From Sulfuricurvum sp. (GTDB lineage Bacteria > Campylobacterota > Campylobacteria > Campylobacterales > Sulfurimonadaceae), in NCBI GenBank assembly GCA_030694265.1, contig JAUXYP010000002.1:186001-250000 (forward strand): a stretch of DNA of 64,000 bases, in the 5' to 3' direction. Both the position numbers and the translations under genes were made by a program. Of this stretch, positions 26,149 to 35,633 are shown one piece after another (within the stretch, counting starts at the first letter, position 1; each line of letters begins with the position of its first letter). A model generated the notes under the pieces. The model ran no database searches and was not told the DNA's origin. It was given only the letters and a program-made list of their open reading frames with translations.

Positions 26149-28701
26149 ATGATGGATGTCCGCGAAGCTTTTTTAGCCTTTTTTGAATCAAAACAACACG
26201 ATCGTGTAGGGAGTTCACCCCTTGTTCCTGACGATGCAACACTGCTTTTTACCAATGCCGGCATGGTTCCATTTAAGTCTGTTTTTACGGGCGAGATTCC
26301 TGCACCTAAAAATCCTAGAGCAACCAGCTCACAAACATGTCTGCGTGCGGGCGGCAAGCACAATGATTTAGAAAATGTCGGTCATACGGCACGCCACCAT
26401 ACTTTTTTCGAGATGCTTGGGAACTTTAGTTTTGGGGATTATTTTAAAGAAGAAGCGATTGCCTATGCGTGGGAATTTATCACTCAAGTAATGAAGCTTC
26501 CTGTTGAGAAGCTATGGGTAACGGTTCATGAGAGTGATGATGAGGCTGAAGAGATGTGGAAGAAACACATTTCAGCTGATCGTATCATGCGGTTGGGTGA
26601 CAAAGATAACTTTTGGCAAATGGGTGATACCGGACCGTGCGGACCATGTTCAGAGATTTTTGTGGATCAGGGTGCAGAGCATTTTAACGGACCGGAAGAC
26701 TATATGGGAGGCGATGGGGATCGTTTCTTGGAGATTTGGAATCTCGTCTTTATGCAGTATGAGCGCAATGCCAAAGGGGAACTGAATCCTCTTCCAAAAC
26801 CTTCTATTGATACGGGTATGGGGTTGGAGCGTGCAGTCGCGGTTCTTGAAGGGGTTCGTAGCAACTACGATTCAAGCCTCTTTATGCCTATTATTCGTAA
26901 AGTTGAAGCCCTTATCGGTAAGCCTTATGCGTACGCCAGCGGTGCATCGTACCGCGTTATCGCTGATCACATCCGTACGGTTACCTTTCTTTTGGCACAA
27001 GGGACTAACTTCTCCAACGAAGGGCGTGGTTATGTTCTTCGCCGTATTTTGCGTCGTGCGGTACGTCATGGCTATCTTCTTGGCTTCACTAAGCCATTTA
27101 TGTTTGAAATCGCTGATACGGTAGCCGAGCTTATGGGACAACAATACCCCTATATCGTGGAAAAACTGAGCGTCTTAAAAGAGCAGATCATGCTGGAGGA
27201 AGAGCGTTTTTTCAAAACGATCGCATCAGGGATCGAGCTGTTTAACGAAGAACTCAAAAATACAAAAGCAACGTTTAGCGGTGAAGTGGCCTTTAAACTC
27301 TACGATACCTTTGGTTTCCCTTTGGATTTGACCGAAGATATGTTGCGTGAGAAAAACTTAGCCTTGGATACGGATACGTTTGAAGTTCTTATGAAAGAGC
27401 AGCGAACGCGTGCAAAAGCGGCTTGGAAAGGTTCTGGTGATGCAGCCGTTGAAGGTGATTTTAAAACCCTTCTCGAAACGTTTGGCGTCAATACGTTTAT
27501 CGGTTACGGTTACACGAAAGCACCGGTTAAAATTCAAGCATTGCTAAGCGAAAGTTTCCAACGTGTCGAATCACTTCATGCGTGTCAAAAAGGGTGGATT
27601 CTTCTCGAAGAGACTCCATTTTATGCACAAAGCGGTGGACAAGCCGGAGATATTGGTATTTTGGGTGATAAAGCAACGGTCTTGGATACGCAAAAATTTC
27701 ATGGACTCAATCTCTCCCATATTGAGACAAGCGCAACGATCAGCGTGGGTGAAACGGTAGAAGCGATTGTGGATCTTTCACGCAATGAGATTGCCAAGCA
27801 TCACTCAGCAACGCATCTACTGCATGCGGCGCTTTATGAGTTGTTGGGTGAGCATATTTCCCAAGCGGGCTCTCTTGTCGAGCACAACCGCTTGCGTTTT
27901 GACTTCTCTCATCCCAAAGCGATGAGCCATGAAGAGGTTGCGCTTATAGAAGAGCGCGTTAATCAACACATTTTTCATGCATTGAGTGGCATAACCAAAG
28001 AGATGAGTATTGATGAAGCCAAAAAGAGCGGTGCAAAAGCACAGTTTGGTGAAAAATACGGTGATCGCGTTCGTGTCGTTGATTTTGGTGGCGCTTCCGT
28101 AGAATTCTGTGGCGGTACGCATGTCGAGAACACAGCAGTGATTGGCACGTTTATTATCACCAAAGAGAGCGGCGTAAGCGCGGGTGTTCGTCGTATCGAA
28201 GCGGTGTGTGGAAATGCCGCGTACAATGTCTTTAAATCACAGCGCCATTTACTCGAAGAGGTTGAGGGATCGGTCAAAAACCGTGATGTCTTGGCAGGTA
28301 TCGAGCGTCTTAAAGAGCAGGTTAAAACCCTTAAGCACGAAATGACGTCTCTTGCATCCGCGTCCAAAGAAGAGATCAGTATTACGATGATGGGTTCTAC
28401 GGCGGTTGTTGTGGCAGAGCTTGGTGTTGGTGATATCAAAGAACGTATTGATGAGCTTAAGAACGAACATGAATCGGTTGCCGTAATGTTGTTCCAAGTC
28501 AAAGACGATAAAGTGTTGCTCGCAAGCGGTGTCAAAAATGCGAACGCAAAAGCCGGTGATTGGATCAAAGCAATCGCACCTATTTTGGGCGGCGGGGGCG
28601 GTGGACGACCGGATTTCGCACAAGCAGGTGGAAAAGACCCTAGTAAAATAGGCGAAGCCAAAGAGGCCGCAACGGCATACATCACAAAGGAATTAGCATG
28701 A
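26149..28701 (+). CDS. alaS: alanine--tRNA ligase
   Basis: AlaRS charges tRNA-Ala and edits mischarged Ser/Gly. At 850 residues it is full length: class II core with [16 protein letters not shown] at the start, [31 protein letters not shown] (blocks [13 protein letters not shown] and [14 protein letters not shown]), GMGLERAV; editing domain with [12 protein letters not shown] and CGGTHVENT (zinc ligands); and the C-terminal [15 protein letters not shown]. Two ATG codons stand at 26149 and 26152. It heads a long co-directional run through to DUF808, with the next start overlapping its stop by 4 bases. Confidence 0.97.
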   Translation: MMDVREAFLAFFESKQHDRVGSSPLVPDDATLLFTNAGMVPFKSVFTGEIPAPKNPRATSSQTCLRAGGKHNDLENVGHTARHHTFFEMLGNFSFGDYFKEEAIAYAWEFITQVMKLPVEKLWVTVHESDDEAEEMWKKHISADRIMRLGDKDNFWQMGDTGPCGPCSEIFVDQGAEHFNGPEDYMGGDGDRFLEIWNLVFMQYERNAKGELNPLPKPSIDTGMGLERAVAVLEGVRSNYDSSLFMPIIRKVEALIGKPYAYASGASYRVIADHIRTVTFLLAQGTNFSNEGRGYVLRRILRRAVRHGYLLGFTKPFMFEIADTVAELMGQQYPYIVEKLSVLKEQIMLEEERFFKTIASGIELFNEELKNTKATFSGEVAFKLYDTFGFPLDLTEDMLREKNLALDTDTFEVLMKEQRTRAKAAWKGSGDAAVEGDFKTLLETFGVNTFIGYGYTKAPVKIQALLSESFQRVESLHACQKGWILLEETPFYAQSGGQAGDIGILGDKATVLDTQKFHGLNLSHIETSATISVGETVEAIVDLSRNEIAKHHSATHLLHAALYELLGEHISQAGSLVEHNRLRFDFSHPKAMSHEEVALIEERVNQHIFHALSGITKEMSIDEAKKSGAKAQFGEKYGDRVRVVDFGGASVEFCGGTHVENTAVIGTFIITKESGVSAGVRRIEAVCGNAAYNVFKSQRHLLEEVEGSVKNRDVLAGIERLKEQVKTLKHEMTSLASASKEEISITMMGSTAVVVAELGVGDIKERIDELKNEHESVAVMLFQVKDDKVLLASGVKNANAKAGDWIKAIAPILGGGGGGRPDFAQAGGKDPSKIGEAKEAATAYITKELA

Positions 28702-29234
28702 AGGCTTTTTTAGTACAGACATTTTCGGATTATCGTACGATAATTATTTTTCTACACGTTATCAGTGCCGTTTTATGGGTAGGCGGGATGATTACGATGC
28801 GTTTTGCGGCGCATGCATCATGCAGTATGATACAAGATCCAAAATTACGTATGCAGCGTGCAGCACATGCACTTAATCGTCTTTTTAACATAGCGTGGCC
28901 GGCGGCAACGGTATTGATTATTACAGCTATCTTGATGGCAGTAGGTTTAGGCTTTCGTGAAGCTGCTGTGGATGCGAGCGGAAATGTCATTGACGCGTAT
29001 GCGATGAGTTTGTATCAAACCGTGCACATCAAAGAGGCGATTTGGATTGTCATGGCGATCAATTTGGGCGCTATGATGTACGGACGTGGACAAGCTGCAA
29101 AAGCATTGGCAGAAGATAATTTAGCGCGTGCAAAAGCAATGTTGACTCCTATCGCACAATACATGGTTCCCGTGAATATCGCATTGGGGCTTATCGCTAT
29201 TTTTATGGGTGTAGTTTTACGTAACGCATATTAA
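28698..29234 (+). CDS. four-helix membrane protein, CopD-like
   Basis: A 178-residue integral membrane protein with four hydrophobic segments (about residues 15-35, 65-85, 110-128, 153-174). The first contains [15 protein letters not shown]; a His followed by a WxGG turn at this place is typical of the CopD/HemJ-like superfamily, where the His may bind heme or metal. Further histidines are in [15 protein letters not shown] and TVHIKEAIW. It overlaps alaS by ATGA and maf by one base, so it is translated as part of that operon. Specific function unknown. Confidence 0.65.
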   Translation: MKAFLVQTFSDYRTIIIFLHVISAVLWVGGMITMRFAAHASCSMIQDPKLRMQRAAHALNRLFNIAWPAATVLIITAILMAVGLGFREAAVDASGNVIDAYAMSLYQTVHIKEAIWIVMAINLGAMMYGRGQAAKALAEDNLARAKAMLTPIAQYMVPVNIALGLIAIFMGVVLRNAY

Positions 29235-29782
29235 TGCTACGACTTTGCTCTTCTTCACTCACTCGCGCGCAACTACTAAGTGCCGCGGGTATCCCATATA
29301 GGCAAGAATCCATCGATTTTGATGAAGATTCAATTGTCTCTTCTTGCCCTAAAAATTTTGTTTATCAAGCAACACTTGGAAAATATCGTGTCAATTTTGA
29401 GAAATTCGGATGCAGTGATTATCCGTTACTCGTTGCTGATACCGTGGTTACAGCACAAGGAAAGATTTTGCGCAAGGCCAAAGATGAGAGTGACGCACGA
29501 GCTATTTTAGCTACGCAAAGCGGCAGTGAAGTCTCCATTATTACTTGTATGATTTACAAAACACCCCGACTTGAACTTCTCGATATTTCTTCAACCCATT
29601 ATTTTTTCGATTTTTTTGATCCGGAAGCCGTGGAGGCCTATATCCAAAGCGGAGAATGGCGCGGAAAAGCAGGTGCGTGTATGGTTGAGGGATTTTGTAA
29701 ATCGTATATTCGCGAAACAAGAGGGTATGAGAGTACGGCGATGGGTCTTAGTGTCGAAGTTCTCAAGCCGTTTTTAGCATGA
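29234..29782 (+). CDS. maf: Maf-family nucleoside triphosphate pyrophosphatase
   Basis: Maf proteins hydrolyse non-canonical or normal nucleoside triphosphates (dTTP/UTP type or m7GTP type) to monophosphates. Recognisable parts are the N-terminal CSSSLTRAQLLSAAGIPYR (the S-x-S-x-x-R substrate motif), VADTVVTAQGKILRKAKDESDARAIL (blocks VADTVVTAQGKILRKA and DESDARAIL) and YIQSGEWRGKAGACMVEGF. At 182 residues it is normal length. It starts one base inside the previous gene's stop (TAATG) and overlaps bioF by 4. Confidence 0.85.
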   Translation: MLRLCSSSLTRAQLLSAAGIPYRQESIDFDEDSIVSSCPKNFVYQATLGKYRVNFEKFGCSDYPLLVADTVVTAQGKILRKAKDESDARAILATQSGSEVSIITCMIYKTPRLELLDISSTHYFFDFFDPEAVEAYIQSGEWRGKAGACMVEGFCKSYIRETRGYESTAMGLSVEVLKPFLA

Positions 29783-30897
29783 CTAATCCTTACGAAAACG
29801 AGCTCAAAGCTTTAAAGCGCTCAGGACGTTATCGAGAGCGTCATGTAAGTGATGAGGAACTTTTGGATGGTGCTTCCAATGATTATTTGGGTTTGGCACA
29901 TTTAAAAGAATTGCATCTTAAAGCGTGTGAAACACTTAACGCTTATACATTCCATGCCCCGAAATCTTCGATGCTTGTCAATGGCTACCACCCTATTCAT
30001 CGTAACTTTGAACAGGCATTATGCGAAGCAAACGGCTTTGAAGCGGGCATCGTTATGGGGAGCGGATTTAATGCGAATATTGGTTTGATCGAGGCTCTTG
30101 GGCGTAAGGGGGATTTGATCTTGATGGATGAGGCCTATCATGCCAGCGGCGTGATGGCTACTCGTATGTGTGATGCACGAGTGGAGTTTTTCGCTCATAA
30201 TGATTCCAAAGCACTTCACAATGCACTGAAAACAGCATCTGAAAAACGTATTATCGTTGCAGTGGAGGGAATCTACTCGATGAGCGGAGATAAACTTTCT
30301 AAAGAAATTTTAGAGGTGTGTGAACGTTATGATGTTCTCGTTATTTTGGATGAAGCACACAGCAGTGGAGTTATCGGCGAGAATCTTATGGGTATATTGG
30401 ATTATTATAGCATTTTACCCAGCCAAAATATGATCAAGATGGGAACACTGGGCAAAGCCTATGGCAGTTTTGGCGCGTATGTCCTTTCGTCACACCATAT
30501 CAGCGAGTATCTTATCAATCGTGCTAAAAACGTTATTTATGCAACAGCGCCATCTTTGTATGACACGGCGCTGGCCCATCATGCACTTAACTATATTCAA
30601 AACAATGTTATGCACTTAAAAGAGGCCATTGCAGTGCGTCAGCGTATTGTCAAAGAGGTGCTTGGGATAAAGGTGGATGGTTTGATTGTCCCGATAGAAA
30701 TAGGTGATAATGTACGGGTGATGGAGTTACAAAAATCCTTAAAAGAGGAGTTGGGGATTTTGGTAGGTGCCATCCGTCAGCCAACGGTCAATCGTGCTAT
30801 TATACGCCTGATTGCACGGCTTAACATACCTGAGGAGACTTTGGTGCGTGTGTGTGAACGTTTTAGTCACAATAGGGTAAAATCACGAGATGAGTAG
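29779..30897 (+). CDS. bioF: 8-amino-7-oxononanoate synthase
   Basis: BioF is a PLP-dependent alpha-oxoamine synthase joining pimeloyl-ACP/CoA with L-alanine in biotin synthesis. The 372-residue protein shows ASNDYLGLAHL, SSMLVNGYHPIHRNFE, GSGFNANIGLIEAL, the PLP Asp region VILDEAHSSGVIG, and the Schiff-base Lys in KMGTLGKAYGSFGAYV. The family also includes 2-amino-3-ketobutyrate CoA ligase, but no threonine dehydrogenase is near, so BioF is preferred. No other bio gene is in the window. The next gene overlaps it by 8 bases. Confidence 0.85.
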   Translation: MTNPYENELKALKRSGRYRERHVSDEELLDGASNDYLGLAHLKELHLKACETLNAYTFHAPKSSMLVNGYHPIHRNFEQALCEANGFEAGIVMGSGFNANIGLIEALGRKGDLILMDEAYHASGVMATRMCDARVEFFAHNDSKALHNALKTASEKRIIVAVEGIYSMSGDKLSKEILEVCERYDVLVILDEAHSSGVIGENLMGILDYYSILPSQNMIKMGTLGKAYGSFGAYVLSSHHISEYLINRAKNVIYATAPSLYDTALAHHALNYIQNNVMHLKEAIAVRQRIVKEVLGIKVDGLIVPIEIGDNVRVMELQKSLKEELGILVGAIRQPTVNRAIIRLIARLNIPEETLVRVCERFSHNRVKSRDE

Positions 30898-31588
30898 TAT
30901 CCACGTAGATCAATTGAGTGTTGCTTATGGGGATGCGATGCTGGTTGATTGCAGTTTCGATATTGGGCATTCGCTTGCGCTGGTAGGTGAGAGCGGAAGC
31001 GGAAAATCGCTGATTCTAAAAGCCCTTTTGGGATTGTGTGACACTGCTTTGGATGTACGTTTGCAAAAGCGCTCACCTTTTGAGTGGAGTAGAGGCAAAA
31101 GCGTGGCGCTTGTTCCTCAAAATCCTTTTACGGCACTCTCGCCTCTGACGCGAATTAAAGATCAGATGTTTCTGATGCCTGAGCACTCACAAGAGCTGTT
31201 TACGATGCTGGGGCTGGATGTTGCGTTGTTGCAACGGTATCCTAATGAACTCTCAGGGGGGCAATTGCAACGGGTGGTTGTCGCGATGGCGCTTGGATCT
31301 AATCCCAAGCTGCTATTGCTGGATGAACCGACAACAGCGTTAGACGGTGACTCTCGAATTGTGATGATTGAACAGTTACTCTCTTTGCAAGAAACATTAG
31401 GATTTTCGATCCTCTTTGTGACGCACGATATGAGTGTTGCGGCGGCTTTATGTGAGGATATATGTGTTCTACAAAAGGGAACAATTATTGAGAGTGGAAA
31501 TTTGAAGAAAGTATTAGAAAATCCAAAGATGCCGTATACGTATCAATTGATTGAAGCTGATTTTAAAAACCGGGAATACAGAAAATGA
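30890..31588 (+). CDS. orphan ABC transporter ATP-binding protein (peptide/nickel type)
   Basis: An ABC ATPase with Walker A GESGSGKS (residues about 33-40), Q-loop VPQNPFTALSP, signature LSGGQLQRVVV, Walker B LLLLDEPTTALD and H-loop FVTHDMSV. NPFTALSPLTRI and the spacing resemble the Opp/Dpp/Nik ATPases. At 232 residues it lacks the usual C-terminal oligopeptide extension of those proteins. No permease or binding-protein gene is adjacent; it is embedded in the alaS-to-DUF808 run, overlapping bioF and the PBP1A gene. Substrate unknown. Confidence 0.8.
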   Translation: MSSIHVDQLSVAYGDAMLVDCSFDIGHSLALVGESGSGKSLILKALLGLCDTALDVRLQKRSPFEWSRGKSVALVPQNPFTALSPLTRIKDQMFLMPEHSQELFTMLGLDVALLQRYPNELSGGQLQRVVVAMALGSNPKLLLLDEPTTALDGDSRIVMIEQLLSLQETLGFSILFVTHDMSVAAALCEDICVLQKGTIIESGNLKKVLENPKMPYTYQLIEADFKNREYRK

Positions 31589-33549
31589 ATAAAAATTTAT
31601 GGATCGCACTAGGTCTTGTTATCATGATACCGCTGGGGTATTTAGGATATGTCATTTACAGTTTTGAATATGAAACTCAGCGTTTGATCAACTATAAGCC
31701 TCGTTTGACCACAGAGGTTTACGACCGTAACGGTGAAAAAATTGCTAACTTATTTAGTAATGAGCACCGTTATTACGTATCAATAGATAATATCCCTCCT
31801 CGTCTTATCGAAGCATTGCTCGCGATTGAAGATACCGACTTTTTTGAACATCACGGGGTAAATCCCGATGCGATTATGCGTGCGATCATCAAAGACGTCA
31901 GCGCTGGAAAGCTCAAAGAGGGGGCGAGTACGATTACTCAGCAATTGGTTAAAAATGCCCTTTTAACGAGAGAAAAGAAATTTTCGAGAAAGTTTAAAGA
32001 AGTTCTGTATGCAATACGCATTGAGCAGGAGCTGACAAAAGAGCAGATTTTAGAGCGTTATTTTAATGAAATATATTTGGGTCATGGTTATTACGGAGTG
32101 AAAACGGCAGCGGACGGGTATTTTAGAAAAGGGCTCAAAGAATTGACTCTCAAAGAGATGGCGATGCTTGTGGCCCTCCCAAAGGGACCCAATTTTTATG
32201 CCCCTACTAAAAATTATGAGCTAAGTCTTGGCCGTGCCAATCGCATTATTGAGAGAATGTTAGAATTGGGCTGGATCGATCAAGATACCTATGACCATGC
32301 CACTCAAGAGCGTCCAAAAGTCTACAACGATACTTTGAGCAAAAATTCAGGTCCTTATGTTATTGATGAGGTTATGCGTCAGCTTGGAGATGCTTTCCCG
32401 GATATTCGAAGCGGCGGATACAAAATATATACCACCATTGATATGCGGCTTCAAGAAGCAGGGTACAAAGCGCTGCAGTCAGGACGTAACGAGATTATAG
32501 CCCGAGCGCAAGAGGCAGGTGAACTGGACGCCAATATACAGTCACAGCTCAACGGTGCCTTGATGAGTTTGGATCCCAATACAGGCGAGATTTTGGCAAT
32601 GGTTGGAGGATATGATTATTCAACGAGTCCTTATAACCGTGTAACTCAAGCCAAGCGCCAACCGGGTTCTGCTTTTAAGCCGTTTGTGTATCAAGTAGCT
32701 CTTGATGGCGGTATGTCTCCCGCATCTCTCGTACCGGATATTGCCCGTACCTACACCTATGCCGGTGATGATGGCGAAGAAAAAACATGGAAACCTAAAA
32801 ACTATAAAAACGAGTACAAAGGGATGGTGACGATTCGCGATGCACTGACACACTCTCGCAACTTGGCAACGATCAACATGGTCAGCGATATGGGATTTGG
32901 AAAAGTGGTTGAGGGATTGCACCGTTATGGGATTGTTGAAAATCTTCCTCCCGATTTGTCAATTGCTCTGGGAACCATTGGTATTTCGCCGTTTGATTTA
33001 GCAAAATATTATACGATGTTTGCAACGGGAGGTGTTTTGACCAATCCGATTTTGATTCGCCAGGTTATCAGTCCAAAAGGGGAGACGTTCCGGTATGAAA
33101 ACAAGCGCCGTCAAGTCAACACGCGCGAGCAAACCTACCTTATGACCTCGATTTTACAAGATGTTGTTCGATATGGGACGGGAACGGGAGCCAGTGTTCC
33201 GGGGCTTGAAATCGCAGGTAAGACGGGGACAACCAACAAAAATGTGGATGCATGGTTTATCGGATACTCACCTACGGTGGAAACGGTAGTGTGGATGGGG
33301 CATGATAACAATACGCCAATGCGTCGCAGTGAGACGGGGGGACGTGCAGCCGCCCCTATTTTTCGTTATTATTACCAAGATCTATTGCGTATATACCCCA
33401 ATACAAAGCGTTATTTTGATCGACCTGCAGGTGTTTACGCAGAGAGCCAAGGAGATTCAAACGCAACTGAAAACTTTACCGATGTATCTCAAACCCCTGA
33501 TGCATTGCAAGAGCAAGTGCCTAAAACAGACGAGAAATTGGTTTTTTAA
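31585..33549 (+). CDS. mrcA: penicillin-binding protein 1A (bifunctional)
   Basis: A class A PBP that both polymerises and cross-links peptidoglycan. The 654-residue product has one N-terminal membrane segment (about 7-27); a GT51 glycosyltransferase domain with AIEDTDFFEHHGV, GASTITQQLVKN and RYFNEIYLGHGYYGV; and a transpeptidase domain with the active Ser in RQPGSAFKPF, SRN in THSRNLATI, and KTGTTN. The C-terminal tail after about residue 610 is polar and low-complexity. It overlaps the ABC ATPase gene by ATGA. Confidence 0.93.
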   Translation: MNKNLWIALGLVIMIPLGYLGYVIYSFEYETQRLINYKPRLTTEVYDRNGEKIANLFSNEHRYYVSIDNIPPRLIEALLAIEDTDFFEHHGVNPDAIMRAIIKDVSAGKLKEGASTITQQLVKNALLTREKKFSRKFKEVLYAIRIEQELTKEQILERYFNEIYLGHGYYGVKTAADGYFRKGLKELTLKEMAMLVALPKGPNFYAPTKNYELSLGRANRIIERMLELGWIDQDTYDHATQERPKVYNDTLSKNSGPYVIDEVMRQLGDAFPDIRSGGYKIYTTIDMRLQEAGYKALQSGRNEIIARAQEAGELDANIQSQLNGALMSLDPNTGEILAMVGGYDYSTSPYNRVTQAKRQPGSAFKPFVYQVALDGGMSPASLVPDIARTYTYAGDDGEEKTWKPKNYKNEYKGMVTIRDALTHSRNLATINMVSDMGFGKVVEGLHRYGIVENLPPDLSIALGTIGISPFDLAKYYTMFATGGVLTNPILIRQVISPKGETFRYENKRRQVNTREQTYLMTSILQDVVRYGTGTGASVPGLEIAGKTGTTNKNVDAWFIGYSPTVETVVWMGHDNNTPMRRSETGGRAAAPIFRYYYQDLLRIYPNTKRYFDRPAGVYAESQGDSNATENFTDVSQTPDALQEQVPKTDEKLVF

Positions 33550-33558
33550 AGGAACAAG

Positions 33559-34443
33559 GTGACAGGCGGTTTTTTCGCGATACTCGATGATATTGGAGTC
33601 TTGCTTGATGATACGGCCGCGATGAGTAAGGTCGCGGTTCAAAAAACAGCAGGTGTTCTTGGGGATGATTTGGCAGTCAATGCTGAAAAAGCGGCAGGTT
33701 TTCATGCTTCCAGAGAACTTCCAGTTCTTTGGGCAATTACCAAAGGCTCTTTTAGAAACAAGATCATCTTGCTTCCAATGGCATTTTTGTTAAGCGCTTT
33801 TGCCCCCAGCTGGATTATTCCTATTTTGCTGATTGGCGGAGTATACTTGAGTTTTGAGGGAGCCGAAAAAATTTATGATTATTTTTCTCCTTCACAATAT
33901 CACCCGAAACCTCTGGCCGAAACGATAGAAAATGAAGATGATTTGTTAGTAGGTGAAGATAATAAAATAAAGTCGGCGATATTAACAGACTTTATCCTCT
34001 CTATCGAAATTATCGTTATTGCATTGGGAACGGTTACTCATCAGAGCATTATGATGCAAGTGATAATTGTTTCTCTTGTTGCAATCTTGGCAACGATAGG
34101 TGTATATGGAATCGTCGCGTTTATCGTCCGTATGGACGACATGGGCTTTGGCTTGATCCAAATTTCTGAACGTTTTATCGGATGGAGAAAATTTGTATAT
34201 CAAAAAACGGGTGAGATTTTGGTGAGTGCATTGCCAAAAGTGGTTAAAGCACTGGCAGTAATCGGGACGATCGCGATGCTATTGGTGGGCGGTGGTATTT
34301 TCGTTCATAATATTGAACCTTTACATCATGCTCTTGAATCCCTTCCTATACTTATCGCTGAGCTTTCCAGCGGATTGGTAATAGGATTTGTCGCTTTGGG
34401 AGTTGAAAAGCTCTTAAGTCCTGTATTTCATAAGGGAAGCTAG
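33559..34443 (+). CDS. DUF808 family inner membrane protein
   Basis: A YedI-type protein of unknown function. The family N-terminus is clear: GGFFAILDDIGVLLDD, AMSKVAVQKTAGVLGDDLAVNA, then RELPVLWAITKGSFRNK. About four hydrophobic segments follow (residues about 73-95, 138-158, 165-185, 230-250), plus a possible fifth near the end. I accept a GTG start at 33559, with AAAGGAAC about 7 bases upstream. It is the last gene of the run that starts with alaS; about 150 AT-rich bases follow. Confidence 0.85.
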   Translation: MTGGFFAILDDIGVLLDDTAAMSKVAVQKTAGVLGDDLAVNAEKAAGFHASRELPVLWAITKGSFRNKIILLPMAFLLSAFAPSWIIPILLIGGVYLSFEGAEKIYDYFSPSQYHPKPLAETIENEDDLLVGEDNKIKSAILTDFILSIEIIVIALGTVTHQSIMMQVIIVSLVAILATIGVYGIVAFIVRMDDMGFGLIQISERFIGWRKFVYQKTGEILVSALPKVVKALAVIGTIAMLLVGGGIFVHNIEPLHHALESLPILIAELSSGLVIGFVALGVEKLLSPVFHKGS

Positions 34444-34592
34444 ATAGCTATCCTTTATGAGTTTCTTGCGAGTGTTAACTTCCATATTCTTGAAATTTGC
34501 TGCTGTTAAAAATAACAATATAATAATAAATCATATTTCTAAATAATACGATATAATAATTTGTTATAAAATTGCTTCATAAGGAATTTCAA

Positions 34593-35018
34593 ATGGGAAC
34601 AGTTCTGGTTTTGATAGGTATAGGGTTTGTATTTGCTCTTTTGGTTTTTTTCTTTTGTGAAGAAAAGTCGCTTAAGGATGTAAAATTTTCTGATATGAAA
34701 TGTATGATCACGGAAGAGGCTAATATATCGGAATGTTTTGAAAAGTTTAAAACGGTTCGTTATCTGGCTTTTTATTTTGCGGTCATGTTTGTTTTTGATG
34801 TTCTTATCGCAAACTTTGTCTATCTTCCCCAGGGCTTCGGTCTGCTTGAGATAACATTGTATACGTTTGTACCATCTCTTATTGGCTCAGGTATCATCTT
34901 ACTTGTCAAATGGACATATCAACCGGTTATCAAACTAATTTCGTCATTTTTGTTCGGGTCTATTTTTATGGCTGCGTCAGGGTTGGCTTTTGCCTTGACC
35001 TATCTTGTAAATGGCTAA
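34593..35018 (+). CDS. small membrane protein of unknown function
   Basis: The 141-residue product has about four hydrophobic segments: residues about 3-21, 57-77, 84-105 and 117-137. I choose the ATG at 34593 because AAGGAATTTC lies just upstream; a TTG at 34572 in the same frame is less likely. I recognise no family. The 150 bases before it are strongly AT-rich with several TATAAT-like strings around 34519-34565, so it probably has its own promoter rather than reading from the DUF808 gene. It converges on the DedA gene. Confidence 0.65.
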   Translation: MGTVLVLIGIGFVFALLVFFFCEEKSLKDVKFSDMKCMITEEANISECFEKFKTVRYLAFYFAVMFVFDVLIANFVYLPQGFGLLEITLYTFVPSLIGSGIILLVKWTYQPVIKLISSFLFGSIFMAASGLAFALTYLVNG

Positions 35019-35070
35019 AAGAAGTGAGGTTCTTTTTATAGAACCTCTGTTTAATAGGAACAACTAGGTA

Positions 35071-35631
35071 TCAGTGTTTTTTAGTTGCTTGAGTGAGATA
35101 AAACCATACGCTTCCCCCGACGATGATGAGCATCACTGGGGCGAGATAAGGTTTATCGGAAACCATTTTATACCCTTCGATCAGCGCTCCGCCAAACAGA
35201 TAACTTCCCCCTCCTACAACGACTGTCCAGATAAGTGCTCCTAGCGCATTATAAGTGCTGAATTTCCAAAAACTGTACTTACTCAATCCAATGGCAAGAG
35301 GAATCAGCGTTTTAAGACCGTAGATGAATTTTTTCATAATGATAATCCATGAACCATGTCGTTTCATAAGCAAATGGGAAAACGCGAGCTTGCGTTTGTG
35401 CTTCGCGAGGTATTCCATCATCTCAGTCTTATGATAGCGAGACATGTAAAACAGTAGGGAATCGCCGATAAAATTGGCGATAAAAGCAATACTCATAGAG
35501 AGTCCTAAATCCATCTTTCCCATAAAGCTCAGTACCCCCGCTCCCAAAAGAGCAAGTAGTCCACCGCCAAGTGAGTACAAAAATAGAACTAAATAGCCAT
35601 ATGTGGCTAGATTTTTGAGCATATCATCCAT
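35071..35631 (-). CDS. DedA family membrane protein
   Basis: DedA/SNARE-associated (VTT) proteins are undecaprenyl-phosphate or phospholipid flippases or related membrane-homeostasis factors. The 186-residue product has the family layout: hydrophobic N-terminus, ANFIGDSLLFYMSRY, the re-entrant loop with MKKFIYGLKTLIPLAIGLSKYSFWKF (blocks KKFIYGLKTLIPLAIGLS and YSFWKF), and a C-terminal helix pair. The conserved F-x-R/K...P-x-x-A-G pattern appears as FIYGLKTLIPLAIG. It follows uvrB by two bases and is probably co-transcribed with it. Confidence 0.85.
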   Translation of the reverse strand: MDDMLKNLATYGYLVLFLYSLGGGLLALLGAGVLSFMGKMDLGLSMSIAFIANFIGDSLLFYMSRYHKTEMMEYLAKHKRKLAFSHLLMKRHGSWIIIMKKFIYGLKTLIPLAIGLSKYSFWKFSTYNALGALIWTVVVGGGSYLFGGALIEGYKMVSDKPYLAPVMLIIVGGSVWFYLTQATKKH

Positions 35632-35633
35632 AA

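Noticed and set aside
27975-28685. 236-codon open frame antisense to alaS
   Set aside because: It mirrors the codon structure of alaS, has a low-complexity proline run from the glycine stretch, and no ribosome binding site.
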